From Bordetella parapertussis (GTDB lineage: Bacteria > Pseudomonadota > Gammaproteobacteria > Burkholderiales > Burkholderiaceae_A): 25,576 nucleotides of DNA. Shown in pieces: positions 8,452 to 16,151 of this stretch. The DNA is taken from contig CAMDMC010000020.1 in the NCBI GenBank assembly GCA_945901825.1, positions 1-25,576 of the forward strand, written 5' to 3'. Position 1 is the first letter of the stretch. Each line of letters starts with the position of its first letter. Both the position numbers and the translations under genes were made by a program. Below the pieces are notes generated by a model that was given only the letters and a program-made list of their open reading frames with translations, was not told where the DNA came from and did not search any database.

Positions 8452-9609
8452 ATGCTCTCACTTAACCAGCGCGTACCCTCGTACCTAAAAGCAATTGCGC
8501 CTTACCAGCCCGGTAAGCCCATTGCAGACATTGCCCGGGCCTATAGCTTTCAGGAAAATCAGGTTGTGAAGCTTGCCTCCAACGAAAACCCGTTGGGCAT
8601 GAGCCCGAAGGGTCGTGAGGCCATGCTGAAGGCGGCAGGCGACCTTGGCCGTTACCCGGATGGCAATGGCTTTGGCTTAAAGCAGGCCTTGGCCAGGCGG
8701 TTTGGGCTTTCAACCCAGACCATTACCCTGGGCAATGGCAGCAACGACATTCTTGAACTGGTTGCGCATGCCTTTCTGGCCCCTGGCAAAGAGTCGCTGA
8801 TGAGCGACCATTCGTTCGCTGTCTATGCCCTTGCCAGCCAGGCGGTGGGCGCCACACTGGTCTCGGTGCCTGCCCAGTCGCACGACCTTGGCCACGACCT
8901 TGATGGCTTTGCCCGGCGCATCACCGACAAAACGGCCGTGGTCTGGGTTGCGAATCCCAACAACCCCACGGGAAGTTTTATTCCGGGCGCTCGTCTGGAG
9001 TCGTTTATTGCAGGCCTGCCCGCCTCGGTTCTTGTTGTTCTCGATGAGGCCTACACGGAATACCTCAGTGAGGACGAGGCCTACCCTGCCTTTGAATGGG
9101 TGAAGCGCTATCCCAATTTATTGGTCTCGCGATCCTTCTCGAAGGCCTACGGCCTTGCGGGGCTGCGGGTGGGGTATGGGGTTGCAAGCGCAGAGGTCAC
9201 CGATCTTTTAAACCGGGTGCGCCAGCCCTTTAATGTGAATTCGCTTGCGCTTGCCGCGGCTGAAGCCTCAATCTTCGATGATGACTTCCTTGCGCGTTCG
9301 GCAGAGTTAAATCGCCAAGGCATGCAGCAGATTCAGCAGGGTCTTCAGGCCCTTGGAATAGGCTGGCTGAGATCCTGGGGCAACTTTCTGCTCATCGATC
9401 TTCAAGCGGCTCATCCAACAGTGCATGGTGCGGGTCTGCAGGTCTACGAGGCCTTGTTGTCGAAAGGCGTCATTACGCGGCCTGTGGCCAACTATGGGCT
9501 GCCCGGCTACCTGCGCGTCTCCATTGGTACGAAGGACGAGAACGAGGCTTTTTTAAAGGCCATGCCTTTTGCGCTTGAGTCGCTCAAGAGCTTGCAGGCC
9601 CATGCCTAA
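8452..9609 (+). CDS. hisC: Histidinol-phosphate/aromatic aminotransferase
   Basis: A 385-residue fold-type I PLP aminotransferase. The Schiff-base lysine is Lys231 in SRSFSKAYGLAG. The substrate-side motif KLASNENPLG near residue 42, NPNNPTG, and the C-terminal LRVSIGTKDEN are all family hallmarks. It would transaminate imidazole-acetol phosphate in histidine synthesis. Its position between pheA and tyrA suggests it also serves as the aromatic aminotransferase, as known for the HisC copy of the proteobacterial supraoperon. Whether another hisC copy exists in the his operon cannot be seen here. Its TAA stop shares one base with the tyrA ATG (TAATG). Confidence 0.95.
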   Translation: MLSLNQRVPSYLKAIAPYQPGKPIADIARAYSFQENQVVKLASNENPLGMSPKGREAMLKAAGDLGRYPDGNGFGLKQALARRFGLSTQTITLGNGSNDILELVAHAFLAPGKESLMSDHSFAVYALASQAVGATLVSVPAQSHDLGHDLDGFARRITDKTAVVWVANPNNPTGSFIPGARLESFIAGLPASVLVVLDEAYTEYLSEDEAYPAFEWVKRYPNLLVSRSFSKAYGLAGLRVGYGVASAEVTDLLNRVRQPFNVNSLALAAAEASIFDDDFLARSAELNRQGMQQIQQGLQALGIGWLRSWGNFLLIDLQAAHPTVHGAGLQVYEALLSKGVITRPVANYGLPGYLRVSIGTKDENEAFLKAMPFALESLKSLQAHA

Positions 9610-10511
9610 TGATTGATCGGCTTTTGCTTGTGGGCTGCGGCCTGATGGGGGGCTCGGTGGCCGCGGCGCTGCGCGCTCAATGGCCCTCGGTGCAGGTCTG
9701 GGTGGTGGACCCCGTCTTTGGCGAGCAGGCCGTCGAAGATGGCCTCGCCCACCGTGCGTTTACGTCCATGCAGGCCATGCTGGATCAGGCCAAGCCGTCG
9801 GTGCCGTCCGTCTCACAAGGCCTGTTGTTTGCAACCCCCGCCCACGTTACAGCAGGACTTTTACCCAGCCTTGCCCAGGCCCTGCATCTGCCTTTTTCAG
9901 AAAACCTTCTCTGGATAAGCGAGCTTGGAAGTGTTAAGGCGCCGGTTTTAAAGGCCATGCAGGGTGTTGCCGAGGGGCCTGGCCGACAGGCCTTGCAGAT
10001 GCTTTTTGTGCCAAGCCATCCCATGGCGGGAAGTGAGCAGTCGGGACTTCAGGCTGCTGAGGCCACCCTGCTGCAAGGTGCACGCGTGCTTATCTCACGA
10101 CTGCCCGAGAATCAGCCGGAGGCCGTTGACAGCCTTGAGCTTTTTTTCAGCAGCCTTGGCGGGCTCCCCATTGCACTTCCACTTGAAGAGCACGATGAAC
10201 TGCTTGCCGCATTAAGCCATCTACCGCACCTGCTTGCCTTTGGCCTTGCTGGCATGCTCGCCTCAGGCCCTTACGCGGCTGCAGCCCAGAGTCTGCACGG
10301 GGGAGGGCTGCGCGACACCACCCGCATCGCAGGCTCGTCTGCGGACCTCTGGTCAGGCATTCTTCTTCAGAATCGCGAGGCTGTCCTGGCGCTTATGACC
10401 CAGTACAAATTGAGTCTTTCTGAGCTCGTGCATGCGCTTGAGGCCAACGACGGGCAGGCCCTTCATCAGAGCCTGGACAGAGCAAGCCAGTGGCGACGTC
10501 AATTCAGCTAG
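9609..10511 (+). CDS. tyrA: Prephenate (or arogenate) dehydrogenase
   Basis: A 300-residue TyrA that oxidatively decarboxylates prephenate (or arogenate) toward tyrosine using NAD(P). The N-terminal nucleotide-binding motif is VGCGLMGGSV (GxGxxGG) and the catalytic-region motif is SHPMAGSEQSG with His137. The C-terminal half is the helical dimerisation domain. No ACT or mutase domain is attached, unlike enteric TyrA. It starts at ATG 9609, overlapping hisC by one base. The 3' end overlaps the aroA-cmk gene by 22 nt. In Pseudomonas tyrA is itself fused to aroA; here the two stay separate and the fusion is instead to cmk. Confidence 0.96.
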   Translation: MIDRLLLVGCGLMGGSVAAALRAQWPSVQVWVVDPVFGEQAVEDGLAHRAFTSMQAMLDQAKPSVPSVSQGLLFATPAHVTAGLLPSLAQALHLPFSENLLWISELGSVKAPVLKAMQGVAEGPGRQALQMLFVPSHPMAGSEQSGLQAAEATLLQGARVLISRLPENQPEAVDSLELFFSSLGGLPIALPLEEHDELLAALSHLPHLLAFGLAGMLASGPYAAAAQSLHGGGLRDTTRIAGSSADLWSGILLQNREAVLALMTQYKLSLSELVHALEANDGQALHQSLDRASQWRRQFS

Positions 10512-12685
10512 GACTCGACCTGCGCCCACTGGCTCGGGGTAGGGTTCAGCTTCCTGGCAGCAAGAGCCTTTCCAACAGGGCCTTGTTGCTTGCAGCCCTT
10601 GCCCACGGCACGACCCAGATTACGGGCCTGCTTGACTCCGACGACACCCGGGTGATGGTCGAAAGCCTGCGGCGCCTGGGCGTGCAGCTGTCAGGCGATT
10701 TGTCGGATGCTGAGGGTCAGGGCCTCACCGTTGAAGGTGTGGCAGGCCAGTTTTCGGAGCCCCAGGACCTTGAACTTTTTGTTGGCAATTCGGGGCTCAC
10801 CATTCGTACTCTGCTGCCTGCGGTGGTCGTGGCGCAACCTGCGGGCAATATTGTCCTTCGAGGCGTTGATCGTATGCACGAGCGGCCGATTGCCGACCTG
10901 GTGGATGGCCTGCGTGAGCTTGGCGCCTGCATCGACTACCTGGGTCGCGAGGGCTATCCCCCTTTACGCGTAAGGCCTGCGGTCCTTAAGCCCATGCAAC
11001 GGCTGCGGGTCCGAGGCAATGTCTCAAGCCAGTTTCTTACAGGCCTTATGCAGGTGGCCCCCCTGCTTGCCGTGCAATGGGGCCGGCCCGTTGAGATTGA
11101 GGTGGATGGCCCTCTTATTAGTCGGCCCTACGTGGACCTTTCCATTCACATGCTGCGTCAGTTTGCTGTAAGCACTGAAGAGTCGCAGCCCGGCCAGTTT
11201 CGCATTACCCCTGCGCAGTTAAAGCCTGCTGCCCAAGAGTGGGGGGATGCTCGCGCGAGAACGAGCGCCGAGGAACCGGCTGGCTTGGGTCCCATCGGGC
11301 TTCAGAGCCCAGGCCGGCTTAAGGTCGAGGCCGACGCCTCGTCTGCCTCGTATTTCTTGGCCGCAGGTCTGCTGGGCGGTGGACCTGTGCGGGTGGAAGG
11401 CGTTGGCAAGGGTAGCCCCCAGGGCGATGTTCAGTTTGCCCATGCACTGGCCGGCATGGGAGCATCCATTTCATGGGGTGAGGATTTCATTGAGGCGCGG
11501 GCCGCAGCCTTCGATAACGAAGGCCGGCCCCTTGTGCGGGCGGTTAGTCTTGATGCCAACGCCATTCCCGATGCGGCCATGACCCTTGTGGCTGTGGCGC
11601 TCTACGCGCCTGCCGGGGCCACCACCAGGCTTGAGGGCATTGGCTCGTGGCGGGTGAAGGAGACCGACCGCATTGCCGCCATGGCCAATGAGGCAAAAGC
11701 CTTGGGGGCTACCGTGGTGGCGGGGCCCGATTTTCTTGAAGTTACGGCGCCAGCCCGCCTAAGGTCGGCAAGCATTGCCACTTACGACGATCACCGCGTG
11801 GCCATGAGTTTTGCACTTGCGAGTTTTGAACACCCTGGGGATAAGGCTGTGGATAGCCCTGTGGAAAACAAGGAGAAGCCAGGGGATAACTGGGTGGAAA
11901 CCCCGCGGCAGACCCTTTCGTCTGGCGCTCGTCGCCTGGCTATCGAAGACCCAGGCTGTGTTGCGAAGACCTATCCCGGGTTTTTTGAGGCCTTTGCTGA
12001 TGTCTGCGCTCAGGCGGTTCCGGTGATTGCCATTGACGGGCCCACAGCCTCGGGCAAGGGTACCGTGGCAGCGTTACTTGCCCAGAGGCTTGGATTTCAC
12101 TACCTCGACAGTGGCGCCATTTATCGCCTGCTTGCCTTGGCCAGCCACGACCAGGGCCTTGCGGAGGACGATGAGCGAGGCCTTGTGGCCTGTGCGGGCC
12201 AGATGCAGCTGCAGTTTCAGGGCGACCGTATTTTTCTAAATGGACAGGATGTGAGCCTGGCCATTCGGGCCGAAGCCATGGGTAATCGCGCCTCCCGGCT
12301 TGCCGCGCTGCCCCTTGTACGGCAGGCCTTGCTGCGTCGTCAGCGTGATTTTGCAAGGCCCCCGGGCCTGGTGGCCGACGGCCGCGACATGGCCTCGGTG
12401 GTCTTTCCTCATGCACAGCTCAAAATCTTCCTCACGGCCTCGGCGCAGGTTCGTGCACAACGCCGTTACAACCAATTGAAAGAAAAAGGAATTCCCACTA
12501 CAATTGAGGGCCTTTTAGCAGATCTTCTTGCACGTGACGAACGAGACAGTAATCGGGCTGTTGCGCCTTTAAGGTTTTTAGAAGGAACCGATATGGTCTT
12601 CTTAGATACATCTGAGAAGTCCGTATCACAGGCCGTTGAAGAGATTGAAAAAGCCTTCGCTACGAGGGCAGCTAAGCAGGCTTAA
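10490..12685 (+). CDS. aroA-cmk: Fused EPSP synthase / cytidylate kinase
   Basis: A 731-residue single frame joining two enzymes. Residues 1 to about 500 are 3-phosphoshikimate 1-carboxyvinyltransferase, with Lys25 in LPGSKSLSNRA, SSQFLTGLMQ, DASSASYFLAAG, NAIPDAAMT, WRVKETDR, DDHRVAM and CVAKTYP all present, so it looks active. Residues from about 511 to 731 are CMP kinase, with the P-loop GPTASGKGT at 517-525 and DGRDMASVVFP. The junction lacks a Met, and no stop or frameshift separates the halves. Two inserts interrupt the AroA part, near residues 245-272 and 448-480; the second is built from a 12-nt repeat. The active-site loop reads GNSGLTIRT, with Leu103 and Thr107 replacing the usual Thr and Pro. 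The start is GTG 10490, inside the tyrA end. Confidence 0.95.
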   Translation: MATSIQLGLDLRPLARGRVQLPGSKSLSNRALLLAALAHGTTQITGLLDSDDTRVMVESLRRLGVQLSGDLSDAEGQGLTVEGVAGQFSEPQDLELFVGNSGLTIRTLLPAVVVAQPAGNIVLRGVDRMHERPIADLVDGLRELGACIDYLGREGYPPLRVRPAVLKPMQRLRVRGNVSSQFLTGLMQVAPLLAVQWGRPVEIEVDGPLISRPYVDLSIHMLRQFAVSTEESQPGQFRITPAQLKPAAQEWGDARARTSAEEPAGLGPIGLQSPGRLKVEADASSASYFLAAGLLGGGPVRVEGVGKGSPQGDVQFAHALAGMGASISWGEDFIEARAAAFDNEGRPLVRAVSLDANAIPDAAMTLVAVALYAPAGATTRLEGIGSWRVKETDRIAAMANEAKALGATVVAGPDFLEVTAPARLRSASIATYDDHRVAMSFALASFEHPGDKAVDSPVENKEKPGDNWVETPRQTLSSGARRLAIEDPGCVAKTYPGFFEAFADVCAQAVPVIAIDGPTASGKGTVAALLAQRLGFHYLDSGAIYRLLALASHDQGLAEDDERGLVACAGQMQLQFQGDRIFLNGQDVSLAIRAEAMGNRASRLAALPLVRQALLRRQRDFARPPGLVADGRDMASVVFPHAQLKIFLTASAQVRAQRRYNQLKEKGIPTTIEGLLADLLARDERDSNRAVAPLRFLEGTDMVFLDTSEKSVSQAVEEIEKAFATRAAKQA
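11836..11901 (+). repeat. 12-nt-period DnaA-box-like repeat within the aroA linker
   Basis: 9-mers TGGGGATAA (11836), TGTGGATAG (11848) and TGTGGAAAA (11860) recur every 12 nt. After a 21-nt step AGGGGATAA (11881) follows, then GGTGGAAAC (11893) at another 12-nt step. The first three each differ by one base from the DnaA box TGTGGATAA (complement of TTATCCACA). The period is a multiple of three, so the reading frame stays open and encodes a hydrophilic Asp/Lys/Glu/Pro-rich loop. It may be a slipped-strand expansion or a DnaA-binding cluster. Confidence 0.7.
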
Positions 12686-12777
12686 CTGCTTTTCAATTCT
12701 TTTTAACATGGGTGCCCATTTGGGCGTAATTCCATCGTCGGCGCAGTCTGGCGATGTGTTCTTGAAATGGTTCGTTA

Positions 12778-14505
12778 ATGTCACTTGAAACATCTATTGG
12801 CGCAGAAGCGCCGGAGTCGTTTGCGGCGATGTTCGCCGAGTCGGTTTCCCGACAAGAAATGCGTGCGGGTGAAGTTATTACCGCCGAAGTTATTCGTATT
12901 GACCAAAACCATGTGGTGGTTAATGCGGGCCTAAAGTCTGAAAGCTTTATTCCAGTCGAAGAGTTTATGAACGACCAGGGTCAGCTTGATGTCAAAGAGG
13001 GCGATTTTATTTCTGTGGCCATTGAGGCCTTGGAAGACGGCCGAGGCGAAACGCGGCTCTCGCGTGATCGAGCCAAGCGCCTTGCAGCCTGGCTAAGCCT
13101 TGAGAAGGCACTTGAGTCGTCCGAGCTTATTATTGGAACCGTAACGGGCAAGGTAAAAGGTGGCCTTACCGTGATGACCAACGGCATCCGTGCCTTTCTG
13201 CCTGGCTCATTGGTGGACACGCGTCCTGTAAAAGACACAAGCCACATCGAGGGCAAGACCCTTGAGTTCAAGGTTATTAAGCTTGATCGTAAGCGCAACA
13301 ACGTGGTGCTTTCGCGCCGCGCTGTTATTGAAACAAGCATGGGTGAAGAGCGCAGCAAGCTGCTTGAGAACCTCACCGAGGGCTCAACCGTTACGGGTGT
13401 TGTTAAGAACATCACCGACTACGGCGCCTTTGTTGATCTCGGCGGTATTGATGGCCTCCTTCACATTACCGACATGGCCTGGCGTCGTGTCCGTCACCCC
13501 TCCGAGGTGCTTACCATTGGCCAAGAAGTAACCGCCAAGGTCTTGCGCTTCGATCAAGACAAGAACCGTGTCTCGCTGGGTATTAAGCAGCTCGGCGACG
13601 ACCCATGGGAGGGCATTGCCCGTCGTTATCCCCAGGGCTCACGCCTCTTTGGCAAGGTTACTAACATCACCGACTACGGTGCCTTTGTTGAGATCGAGCC
13701 GGGTATTGAGGGTCTGGTTCACGTCTCTGAAATGGACTGGACTAACAAGAACGTGAACCCCGGCAAAGTCGTTCAGGTGGGTGATGAGACCGAGGTGTTG
13801 GTCCTTGAAATCGATGGTGAGCGTCGTCGCATTTCCCTGGGCATGAAGCAGTGTGTGGCCAACCCCTGGCAAGAGTTTTCAGGCACTGCAAACAAGGGCG
13901 ACAAGGTCTCGGGTCAGATCAAGTCCATCACCGATTTCGGTGTCTTTGTGGGACTGCCTGGCAACATCGATGGCCTGGTTCATCTCTCTGACCTCTCTTG
14001 GACAGAAACGGGTGAAGAGGCTGTTCGCCGGTTTAAAAAGGGTGATGAGGTGGAGGCCGTTGTGCTTGCCATCGACGTTGAGCGCGAGCGTATTTCTCTT
14101 GGTATTAAGCAGCTCCAGGGCGACCCTGTATCGGGCTACTCCAACCAGCTTGAAAAGGGCGCTGTGGTGACAGGCACCGTAAAGTCGGTGGATGCCAAGG
14201 GTGCCGTCATTGCGCTTGCTGATGATGTTGAGGGTTATCTGCGCGCCTCCGACATCTCACGCGAGCGTGTGGAAGATGCGCGTTCGCATCTGAAGGAGGG
14301 CGATGAGGTTGAGGCCATGATCGTGAACGTCGATCGCAAGACACGGTCCATCAACCTTTCCATCAAGGCCAAAGACTCTGCCGATGCCGCCGATGTGCTT
14401 CAGAAGATGGCGGCTGAGACAACGAGTGCCAACTCGGGCACCACGAACCTTGGTGCGCTGCTAAAGGCCAAGCTTGACAGTCAGTCCGACGGTAAGGACG
14501 CCTAA
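12778..14505 (+). CDS. rpsA: 30S ribosomal protein S1
   Basis: A 575-residue protein with six consecutive S1 (OB-fold) RNA-binding domains. The last four show the repeated pattern of [23 protein letters not shown] beginnings and [12 protein letters not shown] ends; domains 1-2, which dock on the 30S through S2, are more divergent (residues about 30-190). S1 binds and unfolds mRNA leaders for initiation. Length is slightly above the E. coli form (557). It follows cmk by 92 bases. No clear Shine-Dalgarno lies before ATG 12778 (cttgaaatggttcgtta), which fits the known S1 mRNA style of a weak ribosome site with autoregulation. A promoter within cmk or the gap is likely, but I cannot place one confidently. 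Confidence 0.98.
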   Translation: MSLETSIGAEAPESFAAMFAESVSRQEMRAGEVITAEVIRIDQNHVVVNAGLKSESFIPVEEFMNDQGQLDVKEGDFISVAIEALEDGRGETRLSRDRAKRLAAWLSLEKALESSELIIGTVTGKVKGGLTVMTNGIRAFLPGSLVDTRPVKDTSHIEGKTLEFKVIKLDRKRNNVVLSRRAVIETSMGEERSKLLENLTEGSTVTGVVKNITDYGAFVDLGGIDGLLHITDMAWRRVRHPSEVLTIGQEVTAKVLRFDQDKNRVSLGIKQLGDDPWEGIARRYPQGSRLFGKVTNITDYGAFVEIEPGIEGLVHVSEMDWTNKNVNPGKVVQVGDETEVLVLEIDGERRRISLGMKQCVANPWQEFSGTANKGDKVSGQIKSITDFGVFVGLPGNIDGLVHLSDLSWTETGEEAVRRFKKGDEVEAVVLAIDVERERISLGIKQLQGDPVSGYSNQLEKGAVVTGTVKSVDAKGAVIALADDVEGYLRASDISRERVEDARSHLKEGDEVEAMIVNVDRKTRSINLSIKAKDSADAADVLQKMAAETTSANSGTTNLGALLKAKLDSQSDGKDA

Positions 14506-14520
14506 GCGCCAGCCATCGTC

Positions 14521-14850
14521 ATGACGCGCTCGGAACTGATACAGCGCCTTGCCGACCGGCTCGCAGGCCTTGACCGTGGTCAGGGCTCCGAGCTCGGTCC
14601 TCGCGACTGCGAGGTCTCGGTAAGAGTGCTGCTTGATGCCATGACGCAGTGCCTGGCCAATGGTCAGCGCATTGAGATTCGAGGCTTTGGAACCTTTTCG
14701 GTGAACAGCCGACCCCCGCGCGTCGGTCGGAATCCAAAGTCCGGCGAGATGGTCTCGGTTCCGGCCAAGCGTGTTCCACACTTTAAGCCTGGTAAAGAAC
14801 TGCGGCTTAAAGTGAACCAGCTTGGGGATTCGGCCGATGGTGCCGATTGA
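14521..14850 (+). CDS. ihfB: Integration host factor subunit beta
   Basis: A 109-residue HU/IHF-family DNA-bending protein. The N-terminal [14 protein letters not shown] helix, the GFGTFSV core and the beta-arm [13 protein letters not shown], whose proline intercalates into DNA, are intact. This identifies the beta subunit, which pairs with IhfA to bend DNA sharply in recombination, replication and transcription. The C-terminus is about 14 residues longer than the usual 94-residue protein (ends GDSADGAD) and overlaps the lapB start. It sits 15 bases after rpsA, the usual neighbour in Proteobacteria. No strong ribosome site is visible before ATG 14521, suggesting translation linked to rpsA. 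Confidence 0.96.
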   Translation: MTRSELIQRLADRLAGLDRGQGSELGPRDCEVSVRVLLDAMTQCLANGQRIEIRGFGTFSVNSRPPRVGRNPKSGEMVSVPAKRVPHFKPGKELRLKVNQLGDSADGAD

Positions 14851-15625
14851 CCCAAGCTGGTTTTTAGCACTCCCTCTTCTTTTTATTCTGGGCTGGTTCT
14901 CGGCTCGGCTTGACCGTCGCCAGCAGCAGGCCCAGCGTCAGCTGAATCTCCAGCCTCTTGAAAAGGCCATTCAGGCCCTGGCAGCAGCCAACCCGGATGA
15001 GGCCCTTAAGCAGTTGCTGGTTGCGGTTCGCGAGGGCCCTGACATGCTCGGACTGCAAAGGGCCATTGCCGATCTCTTTCGTCAGAAGGGCCAGTCGGAT
15101 CGTGCCATTGAGGTCCGCCTATCGATCCTTGCGCGTAAATCCATCAGCACCGAGCTTGAGCAGGCTTTGCTTTTGGAGCTTGCCCATGACTACATGGCAG
15201 CCGGCATTTTTGACCGTGCCCAGGCCTCTGCCCAGGCAAGCCTTGCGCTTGTAAAAGGGGAGCAGGCCGAGCCATGCCTGCGGCTCATGCTTGAGATTGC
15301 TCAGATTCGAAAGGACTGGACCGAGGCCGTTCGATTAATCGACCAACTAAGCGGCACCAGCCAGCACACGGACCAGACAAGCGACGAGGGCCTGCGCCGA
15401 CTGCGGTTTCATAGCCTTGTGGAGGCGGGCCGTATCGACGAGGCCCAGGCCCTCTGGCCCGCGCATCCTCGCCTTCGGCAGAACACTTTGGAGGTGCAGG
15501 GGCTGCACCTCTGCCAGGCCTGTGGCTTTCAGACCCAGCGTCATTACTGGCAGTGTCCCGGATGCATGAACTGGGACAGTTTAAAAAGCCTGGGCCAAGA
15601 CCAAATGGTGGGGGCCAAGGCCTAG
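14837..15625 (+). CDS. lapB: Short LapB/YciM-type LPS assembly regulator
   Basis: A 262-residue membrane-anchored protein. One N-terminal transmembrane helix ([18 protein letters not shown]) is followed by a TPR-like helical region (about 45-200) and a C-terminal rubredoxin-like zinc ribbon with Cys226-x2-Cys229 and Cys240-x2-Cys243. LapB recruits FtsH to degrade LpxC and so balances LPS synthesis. The E. coli protein is about 389 residues, so several TPR units appear to be missing; no frameshift remnant is seen. A TTG at 14822 is an alternative start, but ATG 14837 has GGGGA 8 nt upstream and leads directly into the membrane helix. It overlaps ihfB by 14 nt. Confidence 0.85.
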   Translation: MVPIDPSWFLALPLLFILGWFSARLDRRQQQAQRQLNLQPLEKAIQALAAANPDEALKQLLVAVREGPDMLGLQRAIADLFRQKGQSDRAIEVRLSILARKSISTELEQALLLELAHDYMAAGIFDRAQASAQASLALVKGEQAEPCLRLMLEIAQIRKDWTEAVRLIDQLSGTSQHTDQTSDEGLRRLRFHSLVEAGRIDEAQALWPAHPRLRQNTLEVQGLHLCQACGFQTQRHYWQCPGCMNWDSLKSLGQDQMVGAKA

Positions 15626-15660
15626 GGCAAGTCACTAGCCTTTGGGGTTCTTCAACCCTA

Positions 15661-15666
15661 AAGGAG
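15661..15666 (+). promoter_or_regulatory. Ribosome binding site deciding the comEA start
   Basis: AAGGAG lies 7 nt before ATG 15674, which favours that codon over the adjacent upstream TTG at 15671. Confidence 0.8.
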
Positions 15667-15673
15667 ACCCTTG

Positions 15674-16033
15674 ATGTCCAGTTCTGTTCTTGCCTCAACC
15701 GACGTTGTTCGTATTGCCCGTGCGGCCCTTGTTGGGCTTGGGCTGTCTTTGTTGGCCTCTGGCCCGCTTATGGCCCGCGTCGACCTGAACACGGCCAGCC
15801 AGTCGCAGTTGGAGTCCATTCGCGGCATTGGGCCAAGCATGTCCAAGCGCATTGTCGAAGAACGAAAACGCAATGGCCCGTTTGTGAGCCCGCAAGACTT
15901 TGCGCGCCGGGTCTCCGGTGTGGGGCCTAAAAAACTAAAGGCCTTTCAAGACGGTGGGCTGGTCATTGCTGCAAAGCCCTTGCCCGAGCCCAAGAGGCCC
16001 GCTGAGGCAAAAGCCGGCATCCACTCGCAATAA
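15674..16033 (+). CDS. comEA: ComEA-like helix-hairpin-helix DNA-binding protein
   Basis: A 119-residue exported protein. An N-terminal signal-like hydrophobic segment (AALVGLGLSLLASGPLMA) precedes the tandem helix-hairpin-helix domain: VDLNTASQSQLESIRGIGPS, then RVSGVGPKKLKAF. In ComEA these hairpins hold incoming double-stranded DNA in the periplasm during natural transformation. Short periplasmic HhH proteins of this type are widespread and not all are proven competence factors. The C-terminal tail is basic and Pro/Ala-rich. The TAA stop at 16031-16033 is followed, in the same frame, by a Gly-X-Y coding repeat. It lies 48 bases after lapB with its own strong ribosome site. Confidence 0.88.
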   Translation: MSSSVLASTDVVRIARAALVGLGLSLLASGPLMARVDLNTASQSQLESIRGIGPSMSKRIVEERKRNGPFVSPQDFARRVSGVGPKKLKAFQDGGLVIAAKPLPEPKRPAEAKAGIHSQ

Positions 16034-16048
16034 TTCAAGTTCATCGGC

Positions 16049-16129
16049 TCGACCGGTTCCACCGGTTCCATGGGGTTAACCGGGTCCGCGGGGCCCATGG
16101 GTTCCATCGGGCCAATCGGTTCCGCGGGG
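16049..16129 (+). repeat. Nine-unit 9-nt tandem repeat, collagen-like in the comEA frame
   Basis: Nine imperfect 9-mers of the form TCC-AnC-GGG run without gaps from 16049. In the frame of comEA, beginning 15 nt past its stop codon, they encode X-Y-Gly triplets: STG STG SMG LTG SAG PMG SIG PIG SAG. On the other strand they read as a Pro-x-x series. Units contain palindromic hexamers such as ACCGGT, CCATGG and CCGCGG. The array is the upstream region of ubiA, ending about 22 nt before its start. Confidence 0.9.
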
Positions 16130-16151
16130 CATTTCCTGCAACAATTTGCAG

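Noticed and set aside
9609..10511. Possible TyrA-AroA fusion as in Pseudomonas
   Set aside because: A TAG stop at 10509-10511 ends tyrA, and aroA is in another frame (GTG 10490), so the genes overlap but are not fused.
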